NCBI RefSeq assembly: GCF_001183865.1
Contig: NZ_CP012020.1
Coordinates: 2,723,839 to 2,787,838 of the forward strand
DNA: 64,000 nucleotides
From: Methylophilus sp. TWE2
GTDB lineage: Bacteria > Pseudomonadota > Gammaproteobacteria > Burkholderiales > Methylophilaceae
Direction of reading: 5' to 3'
In this document: positions 43,115-51,990 of the stretch, piece by piece
Position numbering within the stretch: the stretch's first letter is position 1
How the letters are laid out: each line of letters opens with the position of its first letter
Made by a program: the position numbers and the translations under genes
Notes under the pieces: generated by a model
What the model was told of the DNA's origin: nothing
The model's database searches: none
The model's input: only the letters and a program-made list of their open reading frames with translations

Positions 43115-45841
43115 ATGAATAAGTCCCCGGTACGCCCCAACCCAGACCAGTTGCTGAAGCAGCTGGATCTGGAAAACCAGAAAAGCCTGCGAGGCAAACT
43201 GAAGATATTTTTTGGTAGCTCGGCTGGCGTGGGGAAAACCTGCGCCATGCTCAATGCCGCACATACCCTGCACAAAGAACATGTCCATGTGTTGGTTGGC
43301 GTGATTGAGACCCATGGGCGCTCAGAAACCGCTTCGCGCGCGCAAGGGCTGCCAAGTTTGCCGCTAAAAGAGATTCTATATCGCGGTAAAAAACTCAAAG
43401 AGTTTGATATTGATGAGGCGCTACGCAGGCATCCCACGGTCATTCTGGTGGATGAATTAGCCCATTCCAATGTCGAGGGCTCAAGACACAAGAAGCGGTG
43501 GCAGGATGTTGAAGAATTGCTTTCTTCGGGCATTGATGTGTATACCACCGTCAATGTGCAACATATCGAAAGTTTGAACGACATCGTTGCCCAGATTACA
43601 GGCGTCAAAGTGCAGGAGACCATTCCGGATAGTGTATTTGATCTGGCCGATGAGGTTGTCCTGATTGATTTGCCACCTGAAGAATTACTGCAGCGGCTGG
43701 ATGAAGGCCGGATTTATATTCCCGAGCAAGCGCAAAAGGCAAGCAAGCATTTTTTTCGCAAAGGCAATTTGATCGCCTTGCGTGAGTTGGCGTTAAGACG
43801 CACTGCTGATCGAGTCGATGCACAGATGCAGGAATATCGCCAGGATCAGGCGATCCAGCATGTCTGGCAAGCGAATGAGCGGATACTGGTGGGCATAGGA
43901 CCCAGCAAAGCATTTGAGAGCTTGATCCGCACTGCGGCCAGACTGGCGCAAAATATGAAAGCCGACTGGCTGGTGGTCTACGTGGAAACACCCGCACTAC
44001 AAAACATCAGCATGGCGTCACGCAAGCAGATCACCGAACTCTTGAGACTGGCGCAGTCATTGGGGGCAACGACTGCCAATGTAAGTGGGGATTCGGTCAC
44101 CCATAAACTGGTGGAGTATGCGCAAAGCCATAATGTTTCCCGCATTGTCATCGGTAAGCCCACCCGCAGTATGCTCTCCCGGTTTTTCCATCCCAGTGTC
44201 AGTGATGAGCTGGCCAAGGTCGTCAGTGACATTGACGTGCATATTGTGATGCGGGGGCGCGAGAAGGCAGTCAAAGACAGCAAGGCCATGCCGGGGCTGG
44301 ACATGCGCGCGCATTTCAGTGATGAGAAAAGACAGGGCTATGTCTGGGCACTGATCATCAGTGCCATCACCTCCTTGGTGGCAAGCGTGTTGCTGCCTTA
44401 CTTCGAACTGGCAAACATCATCATGCTGTACCTGCTTGGTGTGATGCTGATTTCTATCCGTTATGGCAGAGGCCCGGGTATTGCTTCTTCCTTCCTCAGC
44501 GTGTCTATCTTTGACTTTTTCTTTGTACCTCCGCGCTTTTCGTTCACAGTCGCAGATACACAATACTTGCTCACCTTTGCCATTATGCTTTCAGTGGCAT
44601 TGGTGATCAGCAACCTGACTTCCAGCCTGCGAAAGCAGGCCATCGTAGCGAATTATCGTGAGAGGCGTAGCCTGGCACTGTATGAGGTCGGTAAGGAGCT
44701 GGCCTCCGCGTTGACGACCGGCCATATCGTGGAAGTCAGTACGCATCATGTGGCCAAGATATTTAATTCCAAAGTGGCCATTCTGACGCCGGATGCAAAC
44801 GAGCAATTAGAGGTTGCGCAAACCAACGAATCCGGCAATGCTGCCTTGCAGGAGACGACCCTGCTGGATGTCGATTTGGGGATTGCCCAATGGACCTATG
44901 ATAGACAACAGCAGTCCGGACTGGGCACGGACACCTTGCCTTCCAGCAAAATCTTGTACATCCCGCTCAAAGCGCCCATGCGCACCAGAGGCGTGCTGGC
45001 GATCTCCCCGGAAAACAACCACGATATTTATCTGCCTGAGCACAGGCAGTTGCTGGATACCTTTGCTTCCCAAATCGGCTTGGCCCTGGAGCGCAAACAC
45101 TATGTGGAAATTGCCAGGGATGCAGTGATCTCCATGGAAACCGAGCGGTTGAGAAACTCACTCCTGAGCGCAATCTCTCATGATCTTAGAACACCGCTGA
45201 CAAGCATCATCGCCACCACCGAGCAGCTCAAAGAAACTATCAGTGCCAGGACAAATGCCTTCAAAATGCTCACAGGGCTGCACGACCAGGCGATCAGGAT
45301 GCAGAACCTGGTCCTGAATCTGCTCGACATGGCCAGATTGCAATCGGGTACCGTCAAATTAAACAGTGACTGGCATCTTTTGGAAGAGATCGTCGGGTCG
45401 GCGATCAATGGCTTGCAGACAACGCTGCAGCAGCATCGTGTGGTTGTCACGCCGATGGAGGATATTCCGTTACTTTATGTAGATGCCATCCTTATCGAAA
45501 GAGTGTTGAGCAACCTGCTGGATAATGCTTGCAAATACAGTGATGCCGGTACCACCATCACTATTTCGGCAAAACAACAGGGCGGCCAGGTGTCAGTCAC
45601 TTTTTCGGATGAAGGACAAGGGTTGCCACCCGGCATGGAGACGAGCATCTTTCAGAAATTCACCAGAGGCAAAAGTGAGTCTACTATTCCTGGCGTAGGC
45701 TTGGGGTTGTCCATTTGCAAGGCCATCATTGAGGCACACGGCGGCAAAATTTGGGCTGATAAAAATGAAAAAGTTGGCACCACATTTACGTTCACTTTGC
45801 CGGTGAAGACCCCGCCAACGGTCAGCGAAATGGAGATTTAA
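43115..45841 (+). CDS. kdpD: Sensor histidine kinase KdpD
   Basis: 908 residues: N-terminal KdpD domain with Walker A 'GSSAGVGKTC', a universal-stress-protein-like domain (about 250-375), four membrane helices of the DUF4118 type (about 410-505), a GAF-like region, the dimerisation domain with H689 ('SHDLRTPLTS') and a C-terminal ATPase ('GVGLGLSICKAIIEAHGG'). Senses low K+ and turgor or ion stress, and phosphorylates KdpE. E. coli KdpD is 894 residues. 2 bp before kdpE. Confidence 0.97.
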   Translation: MNKSPVRPNPDQLLKQLDLENQKSLRGKLKIFFGSSAGVGKTCAMLNAAHTLHKEHVHVLVGVIETHGRSETASRAQGLPSLPLKEILYRGKKLKEFDIDEALRRHPTVILVDELAHSNVEGSRHKKRWQDVEELLSSGIDVYTTVNVQHIESLNDIVAQITGVKVQETIPDSVFDLADEVVLIDLPPEELLQRLDEGRIYIPEQAQKASKHFFRKGNLIALRELALRRTADRVDAQMQEYRQDQAIQHVWQANERILVGIGPSKAFESLIRTAARLAQNMKADWLVVYVETPALQNISMASRKQITELLRLAQSLGATTANVSGDSVTHKLVEYAQSHNVSRIVIGKPTRSMLSRFFHPSVSDELAKVVSDIDVHIVMRGREKAVKDSKAMPGLDMRAHFSDEKRQGYVWALIISAITSLVASVLLPYFELANIIMLYLLGVMLISIRYGRGPGIASSFLSVSIFDFFFVPPRFSFTVADTQYLLTFAIMLSVALVISNLTSSLRKQAIVANYRERRSLALYEVGKELASALTTGHIVEVSTHHVAKIFNSKVAILTPDANEQLEVAQTNESGNAALQETTLLDVDLGIAQWTYDRQQQSGLGTDTLPSSKILYIPLKAPMRTRGVLAISPENNHDIYLPEHRQLLDTFASQIGLALERKHYVEIARDAVISMETERLRNSLLSAISHDLRTPLTSIIATTEQLKETISARTNAFKMLTGLHDQAIRMQNLVLNLLDMARLQSGTVKLNSDWHLLEEIVGSAINGLQTTLQQHRVVVTPMEDIPLLYVDAILIERVLSNLLDNACKYSDAGTTITISAKQQGGQVSVTFSDEGQGLPPGMETSIFQKFTRGKSESTIPGVGLGLSICKAIIEAHGGKIWADKNEKVGTTFTFTLPVKTPPTVSEMEI

Positions 45842-45843
45842 GT

Positions 45844-46542
45844 ATGTCTGAGAGCCCAAGAGGCAATATCGTTGTTGTAGAAGATGAAGAGCAGATTCGC
45901 AGGCTGGTGACCATTATTCTGGAGGGTGAGCAATTTAATGTGTTTGCAGCAGAAAATGGCAAACGTGGTCTGGTAGAGATCGGCACGCGCAAACCTGAAA
46001 TTGCCATTGTCGATTTAGGGCTGCCAGACATGAGTGGTGTGGAGCTGATTAAAGAAGTGCGCACCTGGAGCTCTATTCCGATTATTGTGCTATCTGCCAG
46101 ATCTAACGAGCATGACAAAGTCAGTGCGCTGGATGCAGGCGCTGATGATTACATCACTAAACCATTCGGATCAGAAGAGTTGTTGGCCAGAATTCGGGCC
46201 CACTTAAGAAGACATAATTCGGTCCAGCAAAATAACAATCAGTCGAGTATCACTTTTGGCAACATTACCGTGGACTTTGTTAAGCGTCAGGTCTATCGCG
46301 ACGGGCAACCGGTATCCCTCACCCCCATTGAATACAGGCTGATGACTGTATTGCTTCGCTCCGCCGGATGCGTGCTCACACAACGGCATTTGCTGAAAGA
46401 GGTCTGGGGGCCATCCTATATCGAACATACCCATTATCTTCGTATTTATATGGGACATTTGCGTAACAAGCTGGAAGAAGATCCAGCCCAACCCAAGCAC
46501 TTTTTAACAGAAATCGCAGTGGGTTACCGCCTGGTGCTGTAA
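45844..46542 (+). CDS. kdpE: Response regulator KdpE
   Basis: 232 residues: receiver with acidic pocket and phosphoacceptor D57 ('IVDLGLPDMSG'), then an OmpR-type winged helix ('LTPIEYRLMTVLLRSAGCVLTQRHLLKEVWG … YLRIYMGHLRNKLE'). It activates the kdp promoter when phosphorylated by KdpD. Only 9 bp separate its stop codon from that of the opposing DapA-like gene, leaving no room for a separate terminator. Confidence 0.97.
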   Translation: MSESPRGNIVVVEDEEQIRRLVTIILEGEQFNVFAAENGKRGLVEIGTRKPEIAIVDLGLPDMSGVELIKEVRTWSSIPIIVLSARSNEHDKVSALDAGADDYITKPFGSEELLARIRAHLRRHNSVQQNNNQSSITFGNITVDFVKRQVYRDGQPVSLTPIEYRLMTVLLRSAGCVLTQRHLLKEVWGPSYIEHTHYLRIYMGHLRNKLEEDPAQPKHFLTEIAVGYRLVL

Positions 46543-46551
46543 CCCACTTAC

Positions 46552-47529
46552 TTAGGCGGCAGCTTGAGCCAAGGTTGTTTCTAATTGATGAAGTGTTTGA
46601 ATAAGCTGCTCGCTTAAGCAAGGGGTGGCCGCAGTCAGTGGCAGCCGTAATTCATTGCTGATCAATCCCTGGTAAGCAAGCAAAGCTTTTACTGGCGCGG
46701 GATTCGGTTCCTGGAATAGCAAGCGAATCAACGTCTCCAGCTTGGAAAACTGCTCACTGGCTTCATGATGCCGCTTGTGCTTGGCCAGCGCGTAGAGCTT
46801 GAGAAACATGTCCGTATGAATGTGTGCAGACGCAGAAATCGCACCAGTGGCACCATGTAATAACCCGTCCACAATCAGACTGTCATCTCCACACATCACA
46901 GACAGATTTGATTCTTTGATGGTACGGTGCAACGTTTCCACATCACCGCTGGATTCTTTGATGCCAATAAAAGTTGGATTTTCTGCCAGCCGCTGTAGCG
47001 TTTCAAGTGCGAGTGCCACGCCAGCACGGCCGGGAATGTTATACAGCACAATGTTCGAGGAGACGGCATCTGCCAGTGCGGTGAAGTGAGCGAACAGCCC
47101 TGCTTGAGATGGCCGGATAAACGGCGGCGGTGCAATGAGGAACCCAAACGGGTTCAAAGTATCCAGTAATTTTGCTTGATGCACCATCGCTCTGGTGTCT
47201 GTGCCAAGCAGGCCGATTAGCATGGGTGTTTTTTGATGTGTGAATTGCTGCACCGTTTGAATGACTTGTAGCTGTTCATCCAGGCGCAGGCTACCCATCT
47301 CGCCGGTCGTACTGCAGACCACCAGACCATGCACGCCGTGGTTGACCATGCGTTGTGTCAGGTTTTGTAATGCCTCAAGATCCAGCTCGCCATGTTTAAA
47401 TGGTGTCCCCAAAAGTACCCAGATGCCTTCCAGTACTGGTTTATCCTTTATGTTTTCAAATGCCACTGAGTGACTGACTTTTATCTTTTCAGAGGCATGC
47501 GATACCAAACAAGCAGAGTCATCATCCAT
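46552..47529 (-). CDS. DapA / N-acetylneuraminate lyase family aldolase
   Basis: 325 residues, TIM-barrel. Schiff-base Lys191 in 'IGIKESSGD', Tyr163 in 'VLYNIPGRAG', and the 'STTGE' loop (73-77) that binds the keto-acid carboxylate. These are the family's catalytic residues. A 30-residue N-terminal extension precedes the barrel. Dihydrodipicolinate synthase itself is one possibility, but separate paralogues are common and this sits far from other lysine genes. GGAAG lies 8 nt before its ATG. It follows a small unknown gene by 3 bp. Confidence 0.85.
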   Translation of the reverse strand: MDDDSACLVSHASEKIKVSHSVAFENIKDKPVLEGIWVLLGTPFKHGELDLEALQNLTQRMVNHGVHGLVVCSTTGEMGSLRLDEQLQVIQTVQQFTHQKTPMLIGLLGTDTRAMVHQAKLLDTLNPFGFLIAPPPFIRPSQAGLFAHFTALADAVSSNIVLYNIPGRAGVALALETLQRLAENPTFIGIKESSGDVETLHRTIKESNLSVMCGDDSLIVDGLLHGATGAISASAHIHTDMFLKLYALAKHKRHHEASEQFSKLETLIRLLFQEPNPAPVKALLAYQGLISNELRLPLTAATPCLSEQLIQTLHQLETTLAQAAA

Positions 47530-47532
47530 GAT

Positions 47533-47886
47533 TCAAACTTCCTTCCTGAAATGGCCGAATTCGGCAGATTCAAAAAATTGCATCACCACTGACATGATCT
47601 TCTGCTCACAGCCAGCCACAGCTTTGATGGATATTTTGACGCGTTTTGAACGGTCAACGGTTTTGACCGTATAAGAAGGCACCAGGTTTTTGAACTCTGT
47701 GGCTAATATGAACCTGAATTGAGACATCAGATGTACATCAATCGTGACCGTCATTCCAATATATTCCAGATGCTGAAATGTATGTCTGTGTATTCGAGAA
47801 GAGCGTTTGGAAGGCGTATACGGGATATTTAAAAACGCTTTGGTAAGCGAGTGCTGCCATGGTGTATCAGACGTTAAATAAAACAT
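47533..47886 (-). CDS. Small unknown protein ahead of the DapA-like gene
   Basis: 117 residues if it starts at ATG 47886, or 73 if it starts at an internal Met (MTVTIDVH). The C-terminal part, 'FRFILATEFKNLVPSYTVKTVDRSKRVKISIKAVAGCEQKIMSVVMQFFES', has the alternating pattern of a small ACT-like alpha/beta domain. The N-terminal 44 residues are poorly conserved-looking and may not be translated. It is 3 bp before the DapA-like gene and probably in one operon with it. No family assigned. Confidence 0.55.
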   Translation of the reverse strand: MFYLTSDTPWQHSLTKAFLNIPYTPSKRSSRIHRHTFQHLEYIGMTVTIDVHLMSQFRFILATEFKNLVPSYTVKTVDRSKRVKISIKAVAGCEQKIMSVVMQFFESAEFGHFRKEV

Positions 47887-48230
47887 ACCTCACTCTTTCA
47901 TGTTGTTACGAGGTATTCAGTCTATTAAATCAGGTATTAAAAACCTGTATATTGGAAAAAGCCAAAAATAAAAATTGTATAAATATCAGTAGTGGCTACA
48001 GAGCCATGGATAATCTAAATAACGTTAACGGTTAACGACAGACTATGTCACAAAAGTACTTAGAATATAATAGCCGTATCTGGACTCCGACAGCTTGTAG
48101 CATCCTTTTTCAAAGAATTATATATTTGTTGAATTAATAAGTTATCGTGATTTAAATCGACAAACTTTATTCACCATCATCAAACATCGGTGTATATTGA
48201 TTGATCCGTGCCCTATGAAAGGAGGAAGTC
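47887..48230. other. AT-rich divergent intergenic region with a palindrome
   Basis: 344 bp between the small unknown gene (minus) and the CBS gene (plus); no coding frame is supported. It contains CGTTAAC-G-GTTAACG at 48023-48037, a perfect 15-bp palindrome suitable for a dimeric regulator. It must also hold the promoters of both flanking units. Confidence 0.5.
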
Positions 48231-48662
48231 ATGAAGACGCTTCAACAAGTACTCTCTCATAAAACCCATCAAGGCATTATCAGTATTACGCCTAATCGAC
48301 CGGTCTATGACGCACTGGTCATTCTGGCGGAATACAAGATCGGCGCCTTAGCCGTGATTAAGGATGGCGAACTGGTGGGCATTTTCTCTGAGCGCGACTA
48401 TGCGCGCGAAGTGATTCTCAAAGGTCGTTCGTCCAAAACGACGCCTATCAGCGATGTCATGACTGAGAAAGTCATCACCGGCAAGCCTTCAGATCTGGTC
48501 GAATCGGCCATGAGTACCATGCTGGAAAAACGTATCCGCCATTTGCCAGTGGTCGAAAATGGCAAGATGCTGGGGATGTTGTCTATCGGTGATATCCTGA
48601 AAGAAACCATCAGTTACCAGCAGGAGCTGATTAAACAGCTAGAAAGCTATATACATAGCTAG
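48231..48662 (+). CDS. Two-CBS-domain protein
   Basis: 143 residues, one Bateman module: CBS1 about 12-64 ('YDALVILAEYKIGALAVIKDGELVGIFSERDYAREVI') and CBS2 about 76-128 ('RIRHLPVVENGKMLGMLSIGDILKETI'). No other domain. AGGAGG lies just before the ATG at good spacing. It is a common betaproteobacterial stand-alone CBS protein, likely an adenine-nucleotide sensor. Own promoter region upstream and own terminator downstream. Confidence 0.9.
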   Translation: MKTLQQVLSHKTHQGIISITPNRPVYDALVILAEYKIGALAVIKDGELVGIFSERDYAREVILKGRSSKTTPISDVMTEKVITGKPSDLVESAMSTMLEKRIRHLPVVENGKMLGMLSIGDILKETISYQQELIKQLESYIHS

Positions 48663-48689
48663 CGCCTTCCCGTCGCTTAGGATAAAAAT

Positions 48690-48712
48690 AAAGGGGAGCT
48701 TAGCTCCCCTTT
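48690..48712. terminator. Terminator between the CBS gene and trhP
   Basis: AAGGGGAGCT-T-AGCTCCCCTT, followed on the plus strand by TATTTTA and on the minus strand by TATTTTTATCC. It can serve both converging genes. Confidence 0.8.
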
Positions 48713-48738
48713 ATTTTAGACACCCTGAAATCAGATAA

Positions 48739-50085
48739 CTATAAATACCTGGCCACCATGGCGTTATTCAGTGCCTCCGCCGTAATCGGCAGCTTCACAA
48801 AATGACCACTGCCAGCAGCTTGCTGTACCGGCTCTCCACGCTTATCGAACAACTGCTCCACCACAATATCGCGGTTTCCGCTCGGATGGATCAATTGCAG
48901 CTTATCCCCCACTGCAAATTTGTTACGCGCCTGTATCGAAGCTAAGCCGCGCTCAGCATCGTAATCCACCACATCTCCCACATATAAACTGCGGTTAGCA
49001 CTGGAATGTCCTTGTACGTAATTCTGGTGTTCAGCCGTGTGATGACGCTGGTAAAAGCCATCGGTGTAGCCGCGGTTGGCCAGATTCTCCAACTCACCCA
49101 ACAAGCGCCAGTCAAACGGGCGCCCAGCCACAGCATCATCAATCGCCTGCCGGTAATTCTGACTGGTACGGGCCACGTAGTAACGTGATTTAGTGCGGCC
49201 TTCAATTTTGAGTGAATCCACGCCAATGGCAATCAATTTCTCCACGTGCTCAATCGCGCGCAGGTCCTTGCTATTCATGATATAGGTACCGTGCTCGTCC
49301 TCCATGATCGGCAGCAGTTCGCCGGGGCGGCCTTTTTCCTCTATCAGGTAGACGTTATCTGCTGCCGGATGGCGTGGCAACGAACCGCATGAAGACAAAT
49401 TGGATTTTTCCATTTCCGCCTGAAAATCGAATTCTTTCAGCCGGATCACCCCGGCTGCATCGGGTTGCGCATCGTGCACCTTGTAATCCCAACGGCAGCT
49501 GTTAGTACAGGTGCCCTGGTTGGGGTCCCGCGAGTTGAAATAGCCAGATAGCAGGCAGCGCCCTGAGTAGGCAATGCATAACGCGCCGTGGATAAAGACT
49601 TCTAGTTCCATCTCCGGGCATTCCTGACGGATTTCTGCAATTTCATCCAGCGACAATTCGCGCGACAGAATCACACGCGTTAAACCCATGCGTTGCCAGA
49701 ATTTGACGGAAGCATAATTAACCGCATTGGCTTGCACAGACAAATGGATAGGCATATCAGGCCATTGCTCACGCACCATCATAATCAGACCAGGATCGGC
49801 CATAATCAAGGCATCTGGCTGCATATCAATCACCGGTGCCATATCACGCATATAGGTTTTCACCTTGGCGTTATGTGGGGAAATATTGCTGGCAACAAAG
49901 AATTTTTTGCCGCGCGCATGCGCCTCCTGGATACCGATGGCCAGATTCTGCATGGAAAAATCATTTTCACGCACGCGCAGGCTGTATCTAGGCTGTCCGG
50001 CATAGACGGCATCTGCTCCATAATCAAATGCGGTGCGCATGCGATCCAGGTCACCGGCAGGCGCTAATAATTCAGGAGACTTCAT
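48739..50085 (-). CDS. trhP: U32-family protein, tRNA hydroxylation protein TrhP (YegQ)
   Basis: 448 residues from ATG 50085. U32 family: 'KSPELLAPAGDLDRMRTAFDYGADAVYAG' at the N-terminus, the family signature around 'ELEVFIHGALCIAYSGRCLLSGYFNSRDPNQGTCTNSCRW' with its cysteines, and a C-terminal barrel. The E. coli orthologue (453 residues, formerly yegQ) is needed for prephenate-dependent 5-hydroxyuridine formation at tRNA position 34. 7 bp after yjbQ on the same strand. Confidence 0.9.
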   Translation of the reverse strand: MKSPELLAPAGDLDRMRTAFDYGADAVYAGQPRYSLRVRENDFSMQNLAIGIQEAHARGKKFFVASNISPHNAKVKTYMRDMAPVIDMQPDALIMADPGLIMMVREQWPDMPIHLSVQANAVNYASVKFWQRMGLTRVILSRELSLDEIAEIRQECPEMELEVFIHGALCIAYSGRCLLSGYFNSRDPNQGTCTNSCRWDYKVHDAQPDAAGVIRLKEFDFQAEMEKSNLSSCGSLPRHPAADNVYLIEEKGRPGELLPIMEDEHGTYIMNSKDLRAIEHVEKLIAIGVDSLKIEGRTKSRYYVARTSQNYRQAIDDAVAGRPFDWRLLGELENLANRGYTDGFYQRHHTAEHQNYVQGHSSANRSLYVGDVVDYDAERGLASIQARNKFAVGDKLQLIHPSGNRDIVVEQLFDKRGEPVQQAAGSGHFVKLPITAEALNNAMVARYL

Positions 50086-50092
50086 ACTTATT

Positions 50093-50512
50093 TTATTCAC
50101 CAATAATTTTCACCAGCACACGCTTGTTGCGGCGGCCATCAAATTCGCCATAAAAAATTTGTTCCCAAGGGCCAAAATCCAGTTGGCCGTCGGTAATCGC
50201 CACCACCACTTCACGGCCCATGATCTGGCGCTTGATATGCGCATCCGCATTGTCCTCGCCGGTATCGTTATGCCGGTAACCGCTCACAGGTTCATGTGGT
50301 GCCAGTTTTTCCAGCCAGACTTTGTAGTCATGGTGCAGGCCGCGTTCGTCATCGTTAATAAATACACTGGCAGAAATATGCATGGCATTGATGAGCACCA
50401 AGCCTTCTTTCACGCCGCTTTCGCGTACGCAAGCGATGACATCATGGGTAATGTTCTTGAAATCCATACGCGCTGGAATGTTGAACCACAATTCTTTACG
50501 AAAACTTTTCAT
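50093..50512 (-). CDS. yjbQ: YjbQ/UPF0047 family protein
   Basis: 139 residues: '[42 protein letters not shown]' and '[41 protein letters not shown]'. The family binds metal through conserved His residues and shows weak thiamin-phosphate-synthase-like activity in some members; the physiological role is open. Clear ribosome site (AAAGGGGA). Confidence 0.92.
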   Translation of the reverse strand: MKSFRKELWFNIPARMDFKNITHDVIACVRESGVKEGLVLINAMHISASVFINDDERGLHHDYKVWLEKLAPHEPVSGYRHNDTGEDNADAHIKRQIMGREVVVAITDGQLDFGPWEQIFYGEFDGRRNKRVLVKIIGE

Positions 50513-50574
50513 CTGATCCCCTTTCCGAAAGCGGATATTTTAGCACCGTGCCTGAATACAGCATTGCCCTAAAA

Positions 50575-50598
50575 TAAAAAAGGCCTCCAAAGAGGCCT
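50575..50598 (-). terminator. Terminator of the SoxYZ-like gene
   Basis: AAAAAAGGCCTC-CAAA-GAGGCCTTG: a 7-bp GC-rich stem with a six-T run on the minus strand, 16 bp past the stop codon. Confidence 0.8.
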
Positions 50599-50613
50599 TG
50601 TGTAGAACACTCA

Positions 50614-51402
50614 TTAACTATTGACATCCAGACTTTGCGTAAAGGTTTTTCCTTCATTATCGGTTGCCACTACTTCCAGCTTGCCAGGCGCATCCGGAAT
50701 AAAACTGAATTTCATATAGGGATCTTCACTGGTGCCTACGCCCACATCCACCGTCATGACTTCTTTGCCGTTATAGGTAAAAGTCGCTTTATTGATGTAA
50801 AAAGCAGGCACATAGCCTTGGGAAACCAGGTCACGCTGCAAACCGGTGCGCATCACATGTTTGATATTAAACGTGGCTGTCGCCGGTTCACCAAACTTGG
50901 GCGCGTCCACATTCATTTTAATTTTACCTGCAGCCGCACGCACTTCAGACTCGTTATTGTCCACCGTGCCCCCACAGCCACCGGCAGCGCGAATCTCGCG
51001 CTTGCCCATATACAGCTTGCCATCGGCCGTTTCACCAATCAGGCGCACAAAAGAATCCGTTTCCTGGCGGATACGTGTAGACATCTGGAAACCATTCATC
51101 ATCTCGGTCAAATGATAGGTCGAGGCTAACTGAATCGGATTGGCATCGACAATCACGTATAACTTTTTCAATTCAACACCATTGGCGGCAGCTTTGTCAT
51201 AGATCAACGTGACGGGCACTTGCGCACCGCTCTCCGCACGCCGCGGCCCTTCCACCTTGAGAAAATCCACTTCCTGAATATCGCGTTTCGGGAAAAAGGC
51301 TTCCTTCACCACTGCCCATAACTTAGGATCAGCTTCTGCATGTGCCAAGGTACTCATGCCCAACGCCATCATCCCCAACATCATCACCCATATTTTTTTC
51401 AT
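50614..51402 (-). CDS. SoxYZ-like carrier protein associated with quinoprotein dehydrogenases
   Basis: 262 residues from ATG 51402 (GGGGA five bases upstream). Signal peptide ending 'LAHA'. A SoxY-like half (about 25-145) is closed by 'AAGGCGG', the cysteine-bearing motif at the SoxY C-terminus, and followed by a SoxZ-like immunoglobulin half. Fused SoxYZ proteins of this sort are found with PQQ-dependent alcohol dehydrogenase systems in methylotrophs; their cargo is unknown. No sox or dehydrogenase genes are adjacent here. A hairpin (GGCCTC … GAGGCC, about 50580-50598) with a T run follows on the minus strand. Confidence 0.82.
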   Translation of the reverse strand: MKKIWVMMLGMMALGMSTLAHAEADPKLWAVVKEAFFPKRDIQEVDFLKVEGPRRAESGAQVPVTLIYDKAAANGVELKKLYVIVDANPIQLASTYHLTEMMNGFQMSTRIRQETDSFVRLIGETADGKLYMGKREIRAAGGCGGTVDNNESEVRAAAGKIKMNVDAPKFGEPATATFNIKHVMRTGLQRDLVSQGYVPAFYINKATFTYNGKEVMTVDVGVGTSEDPYMKFSFIPDAPGKLEVVATDNEGKTFTQSLDVNS

Positions 51403-51490
51403 GATCTTCCCCATCATTTAATTTTAATCTGCGTGAAACAATTGTCTAACGAACACTCTCTGCGATATGTGATACGTATCACACATGGCA

Positions 51491-51922
51491 TTAAGCCAGC
51501 TTACTGGGATCCCCCGAAGGCCGCATTTCATAATGGGGATCAGCATACTCGGCAAAATTGAGCTCCACGCCATTGCCTGCCGGATCGCGCATATTAATTT
51601 GACGGATACCATTGGCGAGGATACGCGTGGTATAAGCGATGCCGAGTGTTTGCAGGTGCGCTTCCATCCCAGGCATGTCATTGCAGTTAAACGACACATG
51701 GTCATAGGTGCCATGTACATGTAATTGTGGGGGCTCGGCTGTTTTGTATTCAGCCAAATGCACAACGGCCTGTTGACCAATATATAACCAGTAGCCATAA
51801 GTGGTGCTGGCTACGCGCTTGCCCACGGTTAATCCCAGTACATCGCAATAAAAATCGCGTAACTGATGCATGGTTTCGCGGTCAGTGCGAAAGTTAACGT
51901 GGTCAATTCCTGTCAATGGCAT
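51491..51922 (-). CDS. Glyoxalase/VOC family protein
   Basis: 143 residues from ATG 51922. Two beta-alpha-beta-beta-beta modules with probable ligands His in 'GIDHVNFR', His in 'YDHVSFN', and Glu in 'NGVELNF'. These are the usual metal positions of vicinal-oxygen-chelate enzymes. Substrate not predictable; related proteins include glyoxalases, dioxygenases and fosfomycin-type transferases. Stand-alone between the SoxYZ-like gene and apt. Confidence 0.85.
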   Translation of the reverse strand: MPLTGIDHVNFRTDRETMHQLRDFYCDVLGLTVGKRVASTTYGYWLYIGQQAVVHLAEYKTAEPPQLHVHGTYDHVSFNCNDMPGMEAHLQTLGIAYTTRILANGIRQINMRDPAGNGVELNFAEYADPHYEMRPSGDPSKLA

Positions 51923-51990
51923 GATCTTCCAATCTAATAAGTGCCGTATTAAACGTGTGCGCAAAACATCTGCGCAATATAGTACAAAAA

